This document shows positions 1 to 5,413 of a stretch of 8,187 nucleotides of DNA, piece after piece. The notes beneath the pieces are model-generated. The model was not told the origin of the DNA. It worked only from the letters and a program-made list of their open reading frames with translations, and searched no databases. The stretch is from Bacteroidales bacterium. GTDB lineage: Bacteria > Bacteroidota > Bacteroidia > Bacteroidales > Bacteroidaceae. The stretch is taken from NCBI GenBank assembly GCA_004552155.1, contig SFPF01000063.1:1-8187 (forward strand), given 5' to 3'. Each line of letters begins with the position of its first letter. Position 1 is the stretch's first letter. Made by a program: the position numbers and the translations under genes.

Positions 1-160
1 TGTTGGATGTAGCACCGAGATAGATACCCCACGTACCGGCCTGCGGACGGTTGCCGGTAGTGATTTGGTTGCCGGTGGGATTGCCTTCAGTGATTTGCGC
101 CGAGGCGGTCATGCCTGCGCCAAGCAGCAGCAGGCAGGCGATAGAAAAAATCTTTTTCAT
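1..160 (-). CDS. Outer-membrane beta-barrel-type secreted protein, N-terminal part (cut by window edge)
   Basis: Leftward partial gene: 53 codons from an ATG at 160-158, running off the left edge with no stop. It begins MKKIFSIACLLLLGAGMTAS and continues AQITEGNPTGNQITTGNR, a textbook signal peptide (KK, a hydrophobic core of about 12 residues, small residues) with likely cleavage before the Gln of SAQ. The mature start, with ITEGNPTGN, TGNRPQAG and GIYLGAT, resembles from memory the start of Bacteroidales outer-membrane beta-barrel proteins of unknown role, where the first strand follows this Gly/Asn-rich stretch. The start codon is well supported because it directly precedes the signal peptide and lies about 60 bases downstream of a good leftward -7 box at 224-231. 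Export is seen in the sequence. The barrel assignment is an inference from family resemblance and cannot be tested on the visible part. Confidence 0.75.
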   Translation of the reverse strand, partial: MKKIFSIACLLLLGAGMTASAQITEGNPTGNQITTGNRPQAGTWGIYLGATSN

Positions 161-223
161 AGATGAATGATTTTTTAATAAAACATTGTTTTAATTCTAA
201 AACAGTCATCAAAAACTGTGTTG

Positions 224-231
224 CAAATATA
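224..231 (-). promoter_or_regulatory. Bacteroidota -7 promoter box for the leftward barrel gene
   Basis: Read leftward the eight bases are TATATTTG, an exact match to the Bacteroidota sigma factor -7 consensus TAnnTTTG. The expected -33 TTTG about 20 bases further upstream is not clear; only TTTCTG (bases 254-259 read leftward) is near. The implied leader to the ATG at 160 is about 55-60 bases and AT-rich, which is normal for this phylum. Confidence 0.6.
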
Positions 232-571
232 GAGATAATACCATTACCCCTCCCAGAAATTCCGTTAATGTTTATTAATTTTGGAAATTTCTGCTTATTT
301 TTTTAGAAAAAAGGACTTTAAATTTTGTACAAGCGAGGGCGATTAAGTTCACTTTTGTTGCCAGGCGGAGCCCACTATCTTTAAACAGCAAAACATGTTA
401 AAGCCTTTTTGCGCTCTGCGCGGATAGTTTATGCTGCGTTTGCAATCGTTAAGGTGCCGCGGCGTGGAGATTTATAGATAATTAAGACAATGGAAATTTG
501 CTCCGAGAAAAATTCGACGAAAAACAAGAAAATTTTCACTTTAAAGCACATCGCAAAAATTATCCCCGAGC

Positions 572-636
572 AAATTTTCACGCTCTTGCTTATAATTTTT
601 ACGCTCATATAGGATAATTTTTACGCTCATATAAGA
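572..636. repeat. Three imperfect 21-22 bp tandem repeats
   Basis: The 20-base string ATAATTTTTACGCTCATATA occurs exactly at 592-611 and again at 614-633, a 22-base period. The following bases also nearly match (GGAT versus AGAT). A degenerate third copy lies just upstream at 572-590, sharing AATTTT, then ACGCTC at 580-585, in step with ACGCTC at 601-606 and 623-628. The array sits in non-coding DNA and ends about 20 bases before the hairpin at 655-690. Its role is unknown; it could be a protein-binding array or a replication-slippage product. Confidence 0.75.
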
Positions 637-654
637 TAGTCAGCCCTAAAAATG

Positions 655-690
655 CGAAAAGAGGAAAAGCCTGTGCTCTTCCTCTTTTCG
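655..690 (-). terminator. Strong hairpin with a U-tract on its leftward side (terminator or structured RNA)
   Basis: CGAAAAGAGGAA at 655-666 is perfectly complementary to TTCCTCTTTTCG at 679-690, giving a 12-bp stem. After one A-C mismatch the stem can continue with AGC (668-670) pairing GCT (675-677) around a four-base loop. Read leftward, the stem is followed by CATTTTTAGGG, a five-base U-tract of the kind found in intrinsic terminators; read rightward it is followed by TTGATGC, a poor terminator. No gene points into it from the right, so classical terminator use is odd. The promoter at 697-728 places its transcription start almost exactly at the first stem base. Confidence 0.6.
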
Positions 691-696
691 TTGATG

Positions 697-728
697 CAAA
701 GATATACTTTTCGCACCGTTTCGACAAA
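697..728 (-). promoter_or_regulatory. Leftward Bacteroidota promoter with no gene behind it
   Basis: Read leftward, TTTG (bases 728-725) is followed after exactly 20 bases by TATCTTTG (bases 704-697), matching both the -33 TTTG and -7 TAnnTTTG elements at normal spacing. This is the best-formed promoter in the window. Predicted transcription starts near 690-692, at the first base of the hairpin at 655-690. No open frame with a plausible start follows leftward: the next recognisable gene begins at 160 and has its own promoter. The output may be a short structured RNA, a long leader, or nothing if this is a relic. Confidence 0.6.
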
Positions 729-789
729 ACGAGCCCATTTGTGCCGCGGGCTGTCAAAGGTAAAGCTCGGCGCGATTTCAGCGCGGGCG

Positions 790-816
790 GCGGCGGCAAC
801 CCTTATGCACCGCCGC
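790..816. repeat. GC-rich inverted repeat
   Basis: GCGGCGG at 790-796 is complementary to CCGCCGC at 810-816 with a 13-base loop. Because the left side is a run of GGC units, the pairing register is not unique. It lies in the GC-rich block upstream of the operon promoter. It has no T-tract on either side, so it is not a good intrinsic terminator and may be a chance result of base composition. Confidence 0.3.
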
Positions 817-832
817 GCATAGGGGCGCATGT

Positions 833-870
833 TTGCTTTGCTTAGCAGAAAAACGCGCTTTGCAAAGCAA
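833..870. promoter_or_regulatory. Inverted repeat and palindrome upstream of the operon -7 box (possible operator)
   Basis: TTGCTTTGC at 833-841 and GCAAAGCAA at 862-870 are perfect 9-base inverted arms separated by 20 bases. The right arm also belongs to a perfect 12-base palindrome, GCTTTGCAAAGC, at 857-868. These lie just upstream of the -7 box at 888-895, where a -33 element and regulators would bind, and upstream of the predicted transcription start, so they would act as DNA rather than as an RNA hairpin. That they form an operator is an inference. Confidence 0.4.
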
Positions 871-887
871 TTTTCGCAAAAACTGCG

Positions 888-895
888 TACCTTTG
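888..895 (+). promoter_or_regulatory. Bacteroidota -7 promoter box of the seven-gene operon
   Basis: TACCTTTG matches TAnnTTTG exactly. Transcription would start near 900, leaving a leader of only about 13-15 bases before the ATG at 915. A TTTG at 859-862 is 25 bases upstream, longer than the usual spacing of about 20, so the -33 element is weak or the site needs help from a bound regulator. No comparable box was seen in the later intergenic gaps, so this is the likely promoter for all seven genes. Confidence 0.6.
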
Positions 896-914
896 CAAAT
901 TATATATTCTTAGT

Positions 915-1493
915 ATGGCTTCTTCCGATTACAACAATACGTTTCAGCAGACCAATGCCTACGCCATGCAAAACGGCTTGTGGCTTGGGCTTTGGGGCTG
1001 GTTCTCACTCGTGGCCTTCCGCTATTCTTTCAGTTCCGTGCTTTGCTCCAACCTGCTGATTCTCATGACGCTGGCAGGTCCGGTACTGGGCGTGGTGCTG
1101 ACGGGGCGCTTCCGCCGCAGCGTGGCGGGGGCGGATGGCGCATTTACCTTCGGGCGTGGCTTTACGCACACGCTCTTCATGGGTTTCTACGCCTCCATTT
1201 GGGTGGCAGTGGGCATTTTCGTTTATCTGCGCTACTTCGACAATGGGGCGATTTTCAGCGATTACGCCGCCGCGCTCTCCCGGCCCGAGTTGCAGCAGGC
1301 GCTGCAAGAAAGCGGCCTGCTGGAACAGTTGAACGCCGCCAGCGGAGAAGGCGGACTGGAAGGCTTGCCCGATGCCCTACGCTCCGTAGGCCCTGCGGGC
1401 TATGCCGCCGCCTCGCTCTACATGGCCATGTTTGCCACGCCTCTCATCGCGCTCTTTGCAGGGGCGGTGTGCAGAAGGAAGGGAAAACGATAA
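915..1493 (+). CDS. DUF4199 family membrane protein
   Basis: A 192-residue integral membrane protein with four predicted helices at roughly 21-39, 46-64, 83-107 and 160-186. A hydrophilic, Glu/Gln/Gly-rich stretch (about 115-158) separates helices three and four, and the C-terminus is basic (CRRKGKR). The topology, the length, and the position directly before a GtrB-like glycosyltransferase match DUF4199 proteins of Bacteroidota as I remember them; the biochemical role of that family is unknown. The ATG at 915 is chosen because it follows the -7 box at 888-895 by about 20 bases and yields the whole hydrophobic pattern. The gap to the glycosyltransferase is 23 bases. A helper role in moving or holding the lipid-linked sugar is a reasonable guess from this steady pairing, but nothing in the sequence proves it. 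Confidence 0.8.
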   Translation: MASSDYNNTFQQTNAYAMQNGLWLGLWGWFSLVAFRYSFSSVLCSNLLILMTLAGPVLGVVLTGRFRRSVAGADGAFTFGRGFTHTLFMGFYASIWVAVGIFVYLRYFDNGAIFSDYAAALSRPELQQALQESGLLEQLNAASGEGGLEGLPDALRSVGPAGYAAASLYMAMFATPLIALFAGAVCRRKGKR

Positions 1494-1516
1494 TCTTGCA
1501 AAATTCATCTAAAAAT

Positions 1517-2482
1517 ATGGAAGCAAAATACAACATTTCGGTGGTCGTGCCTCTCTACAACGAGGCCGAGAGTCTGCCGGAACTTTACGATTGGATTGTG
1601 CGCGTGATGCAGGCGCACGGCTTTACCTACGAAATCATTTTTGTGAACGACGGCAGCACCGATGCTTCTTGGCAGGTCATCGAGGGGCTGGCAAAGAAGG
1701 ACGCCTGCGTGCATGGCATCAAGTTTCGCCGCAACTATGGCAAGTCGCCCGCCCTGTTCTGCGGTTTCCGCGCGGCGCAAGGCAGCGTGGTGATTACGAT
1801 GGACGCCGACTTGCAGGACTCGCCCGACGAGATTCCCGAACTGTACCGCATGATTACGGAGGAGGGCTACGACCTCGTGTCGGGCTATAAGCAGAAACGC
1901 TACGACCCCCTCTCGAAAACCATTCCCACAAAACTCTTCAACGCTACGGCGCGGCGCGTGAGCGGCATCAAGAATCTCCACGACTTCAACTGCGGCCTGA
2001 AAGCCTATCGCATAGATGTGGTGAAGAATATCGAGGTGTACGGCGAGATGCACCGCTATATCCCTTACCTGGCCAAGAATGCCGGTTTCGCCAAAATCGG
2101 CGAGAAGGTGGTGCACCACCAGGCGCGCAAGTTCGGCAAGACGAAGTTCGGCGGCCTGAACCGCTTCGTGAACGGCTATTTGGACTTGCTGTCGCTGTGG
2201 TTCATGGACAGTTTCGGGCTGAAGCCGATGCACGTGTTCGGTTTCCTCGGCTCGATTATGTTCTTCCTCGGTTTCGTGGCAGTGGTCGTAGTGGGCGCGA
2301 TTAAATTGGTGGCATTGAGCAACGGCACGCCCGCGCCGCTCGTCACCTCGTCGCCTTATTTCTACATCGCGCTTACCACGATGATACTCGGCACGCAGTT
2401 GTTCGTGGCGGGCTTCCTCGGCGAACTCATCAGCCGCAACGCAGAGGGGCGCAATGATTATAAAATTGAGAAGGAAGTATGA
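1517..2482 (+). CDS. Family 2 glycosyltransferase, DPM1/GtrB-like polyprenyl-phosphate sugar transferase
   Basis: A 321-residue GT-A fold enzyme with two C-terminal membrane helices. It probably moves a sugar from a nucleotide donor to undecaprenyl phosphate at the inner face of the cytoplasmic membrane. Visible motifs: VVVPLYNEAESL (9-20) and VNDGSTD (43-49) for nucleotide binding, MDADLQD (95-101) with the metal-binding DAD, NCGLKAYR (158-165), and HQARKFGKTKFG (201-212), the acceptor-side H..R..G.(S/T)K(F/Y) motif typical of the GtrB/DPM1/ArnC group. Helices lie at about 240-266 and 281-304, the usual two-helix tail of GtrB-like enzymes. The ATG at 1517 is preferred over upstream in-frame starts because the GT-A core begins at once and the earlier codons overlap the DUF4199 gene. 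The sugar and final product are unknown; no flippase or dedicated transferase is next to it. The stop overlaps the next gene's start (ATGA). Confidence 0.92.
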   Translation: MEAKYNISVVVPLYNEAESLPELYDWIVRVMQAHGFTYEIIFVNDGSTDASWQVIEGLAKKDACVHGIKFRRNYGKSPALFCGFRAAQGSVVITMDADLQDSPDEIPELYRMITEEGYDLVSGYKQKRYDPLSKTIPTKLFNATARRVSGIKNLHDFNCGLKAYRIDVVKNIEVYGEMHRYIPYLAKNAGFAKIGEKVVHHQARKFGKTKFGGLNRFVNGYLDLLSLWFMDSFGLKPMHVFGFLGSIMFFLGFVAVVVVGAIKLVALSNGTPAPLVTSSPYFYIALTTMILGTQLFVAGFLGELISRNAEGRNDYKIEKEV

Positions 2483-3024
2483 TGCGCAAGGGCCAGACCC
2501 TTATATATAATATATGTATGGCGGCAGCGGTTGGTGCAGTCGCCGTGCTTGCCGCCTTGCTGCCTGCAAGTTGCGACGGCATGGACTGCCCGCTCGACAA
2601 CGTGGTGGTGATGCAGTGCGGGCTTTACACGTCCGAGACGGGCGAAGCCCTTTCCCTCAGCGACACGCTCACCATACGCCCCGCCGGCCGCGACACGGTG
2701 CTCGTGAACCGCGCCATCGGCACGGGCACGCTCCTCTTGCCGCTGCGCAGCCGCACGGGGCAAGACACGCTGCTCTTCCAATTGAAGAGCGCGGCGGGGC
2801 AAGCGGCGGAAGACACCGTTTTCATTACCCACAGCAGCAGCGTGCATTTCGAGGCAGTGGACTGCCCCGCCTCCGTGTTCCATAATATAGAAAGCGTGCG
2901 CTGGACGTCGCACCCCTTGGCAGAACTGCCGCTGACAATCGACAGCGTGTCGGTTGTGCGCACAACGGTTGATTACGATGATATTGAAAATCTTAAAATA
3001 TTCCTTCGCTCTACTGCTCATTAG
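2479..3024 (+). CDS. DUF6452 family probable lipoprotein
   Basis: A 181-residue protein with a long N-terminal hydrophobic segment (about 9-30) ending LPASC, with Cys32 as likely lipidation site. The lipobox is imperfect because Pro sits at -3, but the next residues (CDGMDCPLDN) are like those of DUF6452 lipoproteins. Further family-like stretches are GEALSLSDTLTI (55-66), EAVDCPASVFHNI (125-137), VRWTSHPLAELPLTIDSV (140-157) and YDDIENLKIFLR (166-177). Cysteines 37, 47 and 129 could form a disulfide in the periplasm. Function is unknown. Two adjacent ATGs (2479 and 2482) could each serve; the first overlaps the glycosyltransferase stop by four bases, suggesting coupled translation. The 3' end overlaps the DUF6048 gene, the usual neighbour of this family as I recall it. 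Confidence 0.82.
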   Translation: MMRKGQTLIYNICMAAAVGAVAVLAALLPASCDGMDCPLDNVVVMQCGLYTSETGEALSLSDTLTIRPAGRDTVLVNRAIGTGTLLLPLRSRTGQDTLLFQLKSAAGQAAEDTVFITHSSSVHFEAVDCPASVFHNIESVRWTSHPLAELPLTIDSVSVVRTTVDYDDIENLKIFLRSTAH

Positions 3025-3724
3025 CCTCTGCCTGCCGGCAAAGGCGCAGCGCGACAAAGCGACCGCCGACACGGTGCCGCCGCAGCAGCGCGTGCGCGGC
3101 ATTCAGTACGAGTCGAAAGAGGCGGCTGCCGCCGCTGCCGCAAAGGCCGACGAGGGAAAACTGCTCAAAGGCTTTGCCGTGGGCGGCGATGTCGTGGGCA
3201 TAGCCATGGGCATCTTCGCGCCTTACGGGCAGTACGAGGGATTTTTCCGCGTAAACCTCGGCAACAGGTTCTTCCCGATTGCCGAAGTGGGCTGGGGCGT
3301 GAGCGACCACACGGACGAGACAACGCAAATACATTATAAATCTAACGCGCCCTACTTCCGCATCGGCTGCGACTATAACGTGGCGAACGACAAGAAGTCG
3401 GGCAACCGCATCTTCTTTGGACTGCGCTACGCCTTCACGTCTTTCAAGTACGACCTCGACGGCCCTGCCCTCACCGATCCCGTTTACGGCGATGCCATGC
3501 CGTTTAGTTTCCACGGTCTGAAAGGCGGGCAGCACTGGCTGGAACTGGCGGGCGGGCTGGAAGCGCGTATCTGCCGTTTCTTCCACATAGGCTGGACGCT
3601 GCGCTACCGCCAGCGCCTTCATGAGAAAAAGGCTGACGTGGGCTCTGCATGGTACGTGCCGGGCTATGGCAAGCAGGGCAACCACGCCATCAGCGGCACA
3701 TTTAACCTTGTGTTTGACTTGTAA
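2978..3724 (+). CDS. DUF6048 family probable outer-membrane protein
   Basis: A 248-residue exported protein. The signal peptide is MILKILKYSFALLLISLCLP followed by AKAQ, with cleavage likely after AKA. A low-complexity linker with seven consecutive alanines (49-55) follows. The rest has alternating hydrophobic/polar strands rich in aromatics and Gly: FAVGGDVVGIAMG (66-78), NRFFPIAEVGWG (96-107), PYFRIGCDYNV (125-135), FFGLRYAFTSFKYDL (146-160), WLELAGGLEARI (187-198), and a last strand NHAISGTFNLVFDL (235-248) ending in the aromatic-x-Leu pattern common at barrel C-termini. This fits DUF6048, a Bacteroidota family of unknown function. The ATG at 2978 is chosen over an in-frame TTG at 2954 because it gives a clean signal peptide. 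The start lies 47 bases inside the DUF6452 gene, so the pair is probably co-translated. Confidence 0.82.
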   Translation: MILKILKYSFALLLISLCLPAKAQRDKATADTVPPQQRVRGIQYESKEAAAAAAAKADEGKLLKGFAVGGDVVGIAMGIFAPYGQYEGFFRVNLGNRFFPIAEVGWGVSDHTDETTQIHYKSNAPYFRIGCDYNVANDKKSGNRIFFGLRYAFTSFKYDLDGPALTDPVYGDAMPFSFHGLKGGQHWLELAGGLEARICRFFHIGWTLRYRQRLHEKKADVGSAWYVPGYGKQGNHAISGTFNLVFDL

Positions 3725-3751
3725 CTCTATTTACGCGGGCGTTTTTGAACA

Positions 3752-4342
3752 ATGCCCCTACTGCCTATGCTTTTATCTTTGGAAATATGGCTTATCGCCG
3801 TTGCGCTGGCAATGGACTGCTTCTCTGTGAGCATCACGTGCGGTATCATCGAACGCCGCATGGGCTGGCAGGCGTGGCTCATGGCTTTGCTCTTCGGGCT
3901 GTTTCAGGGAATCATGCCGCTCATCGGCTGGCTGGCCGCCACGGTGCTCGTGGGCAATATAGAGGCCTACGACCATTGGGTGGCGTTCGGTTTGCTCGCC
4001 TTTCTCGGTGGCAAAATGATATGGGAGGCGCGCCACGAGAAGGAGGGCATGAAGCAGTTCAATCCTTCCAGCATCGGCGTGCTGCTCACGCTCTCGGTGG
4101 CCACGAGCATCGACGCGCTCGCCGTGGGCTTCACGTTCCGCCCCGGCCTGCGCATACTCACGCTCGGCGAGGCATTGGTGCCGTGCCTGATTATTGGGTT
4201 TGCGAGTTGGCTGCTGTCGCTGGCAGGCAAATTTATCGGCGTGCGCTTGGGCAGATTGATAAAGTTGCCGGCAGAGCAAATCGGCGGCGTTATCCTGATT
4301 ATCATCGGCATCAAAATCCTATACGAGCATTTGCTGGCATAA
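3752..4342 (+). CDS. mntP: MntP family manganese(II) efflux pump
   Basis: A 196-residue inner-membrane protein with six predicted helices, the size and topology of MntP (formerly DUF204/YebN), which exports Mn2+ and protects against manganese overload. Two repeated halves each carry the key acidic residue: AMDCFSVSIT (20-29, Asp22) in helix one and SIDALAVGF (119-127, Asp121) in helix four. Also visible are FGLFQGIMPLIGW (48-60) and FLGGKMIWEA (84-93), both typical. The first ATG at 3752 gives MPLLPMLLSLEIW; an in-frame ATG at 3767 would give a length closer to many homologues and cannot be excluded. Only 27 bases separate it from the DUF6048 stop, leaving no room for a manganese riboswitch or its own promoter. 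Metal-dependent control, if any, would have to act on the whole operon. Confidence 0.92.
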   Translation: MPLLPMLLSLEIWLIAVALAMDCFSVSITCGIIERRMGWQAWLMALLFGLFQGIMPLIGWLAATVLVGNIEAYDHWVAFGLLAFLGGKMIWEARHEKEGMKQFNPSSIGVLLTLSVATSIDALAVGFTFRPGLRILTLGEALVPCLIIGFASWLLSLAGKFIGVRLGRLIKLPAEQIGGVILIIIGIKILYEHLLA

Positions 4343-4354
4343 AACTTCATAACA

Positions 4355-5383
4355 ATGCAACTCAAAAAACGGCAAATTGCCTTTCTCCTTTTCTTAATCG
4401 TTGCCACGGCTTTTATCTTGCTTAACCGCAACAGCCGCTCCGCCGCCATGTTCCGCACGGCGGAAGGCAGCATCTTCGGCACAACCTACCACATCAAATA
4501 TGAAGCAGCGCAGCCGCTCGACAGCCTTATCCTCGACACGCTGCGGCGCATGGACAACTCCCTTTCGCTTTTCAATCAGCAAAGCACGCTCTGCCGCATC
4601 AACCGGGGCGAGACCATGCAGGCTGACACGATGCTGGCAGAGGTGATGCGCCTCGCCCTTAGCATCAGCAAGGTTACCGGCGGCGACTTCGACCCCACGG
4701 TGCAACCCTTGGTGAGCGCGTGGGGCTTCGGCTTCGAGCACCGCGCCAACGTGACGCCACAGATGATAGACAGCCTCATGCAATTCGTTGGTTATCAAAA
4801 GGCAAACATTGACGAGGCGGGCATCGTCACGCGCAGCGACCCGCGCGTCAGGCTCGACTTCGGCGCAATAGCCAAGGGCTACGCCGTGGACTGCGTGGCG
4901 GAATTGCTGATGCGCGAGGGCGTTAGTAATTATATGGTAGAAATTGGCGGCGAGGTGCGCACTGCCGGCACGAACGACAAGGGGCAGGCGTGGCACATCG
5001 GCGTGAGCCGCCCCTCTGAAGCAGCCAGCGCGGCAGACAATGCGGCGGTTATTTCGGTGAATGATTGCGCCATGGCCACCAGCGGCAACTACAATAATTA
5101 TTATGAGGCCGACGGCAAGCGCTATGCCCACACCATCAGCCCGCACACGGGGCAACCCGTCACCCACTCGCTGCTCTCTGCCACCGTGGTTGCGCCCACC
5201 TGCGCCGAGGCCGATGCCTTTGCCACCGCCTTTATGTCGGGCGGTATGGAGCGTGCGCAAGCCGTGCTTGCAGAAGCGAACAAAGCGGGGCTCCGACTCG
5301 ATGCCTTTTTAATTTATTCGGATGAAAATGGAAAGATGAAGACGTGGGCAACGAGCAGCATGCAGAAAATTCTCTCGAAATAA
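4355..5383 (+). CDS. apbE: ApbE family FAD:protein FMN transferase
   Basis: A 342-residue periplasmic enzyme that transfers FMN from FAD onto Thr/Ser of target proteins such as NqrB, NqrC and RnfG subunits of sodium- or ion-pumping complexes. An N-terminal hydrophobic helix (9-23, after MQLKKRQ) exports and anchors it. There is no Cys after it, so unlike many homologues it is not an evident lipoprotein. Family motifs in order: GSIFGTTYHIKY (38-49), GGDFDPTVQPLVSAWGF (109-125), LDFGAIAKGYAVD (167-179), YMVEIGGEVRTAG (193-205), AMATSGNYNNYY (239-250), HTISPHTGQPV (259-269) and CAEADAFATAF (283-293) with the metal-binding Asp/Thr set. The length is normal and no key motif is missing. The gene starts 12 bases after mntP. 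No flavinylation target lies in the window, so its substrates must be elsewhere. Confidence 0.94.
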   Translation: MQLKKRQIAFLLFLIVATAFILLNRNSRSAAMFRTAEGSIFGTTYHIKYEAAQPLDSLILDTLRRMDNSLSLFNQQSTLCRINRGETMQADTMLAEVMRLALSISKVTGGDFDPTVQPLVSAWGFGFEHRANVTPQMIDSLMQFVGYQKANIDEAGIVTRSDPRVRLDFGAIAKGYAVDCVAELLMREGVSNYMVEIGGEVRTAGTNDKGQAWHIGVSRPSEAASAADNAAVISVNDCAMATSGNYNNYYEADGKRYAHTISPHTGQPVTHSLLSATVVAPTCAEADAFATAFMSGGMERAQAVLAEANKAGLRLDAFLIYSDENGKMKTWATSSMQKILSK

Positions 5384-5413
5384 AAAACAATTAAAGCCTT
5401 ATACACGATACTT

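Larger units (their letters stand above)
161..914. other. Gene-free divergent intergenic region
   Basis: About 750 bases between the leftward barrel gene and the rightward operon. Bases 161-700 are mostly AT-rich; bases 735-830 are GC-rich. I see no convincing gene: the open frames on both strands are short, lack domain-like sequence, and cross the hairpin and repeats. The region does hold a leftward -7 box (224-231), tandem repeats (572-636), a strong hairpin (655-690) with a leftward promoter firing into it (697-728), a GC-rich possible hairpin (790-816), an inverted repeat (833-870) and the rightward operon promoter (888-895). Bases 240-570 show nothing I can name beyond AT-rich sequence and short chance palindromes. 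Confidence 0.7.

Noticed and set aside
605..830. Leftward open frames of 64 and 67 codons
   Set aside because: They run across the promoter (697-728) and the perfect hairpin (655-690), overlap each other in different frames, and show no signal peptide, domain or normal composition.
829..1059. Rightward 76-codon open frame overlapping the operon promoter
   Set aside because: It starts upstream of the predicted transcription start and runs out of frame into the well-supported DUF4199 gene.
980..1516. A longer N-terminus for the glycosyltransferase
   Set aside because: The 179 extra residues are Arg/Ala-rich out-of-frame translation of the DUF4199 gene; the GT-A fold begins right after the ATG at 1517.
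1505..2233. Long antisense open frame under the glycosyltransferase (242 codons)
   Set aside because: It is His/Val/Ala-rich shadow sequence typical of GC-rich genes; the sense strand has clear GT2 motifs.
2954..2977. TTG start for the DUF6048 gene
   Set aside because: It would add eight polar residues before a clean signal peptide that begins at the ATG at 2978.
3725..3751. Manganese riboswitch (yybP-ykoY type) before mntP
   Set aside because: The gap is only 27 bases, too short for the aptamer, and nothing in it resembles one.
4394..5260. Long antisense open frame under apbE (288 codons)
   Set aside because: The sense frame has all ApbE motifs; the antisense product has no recognisable features.
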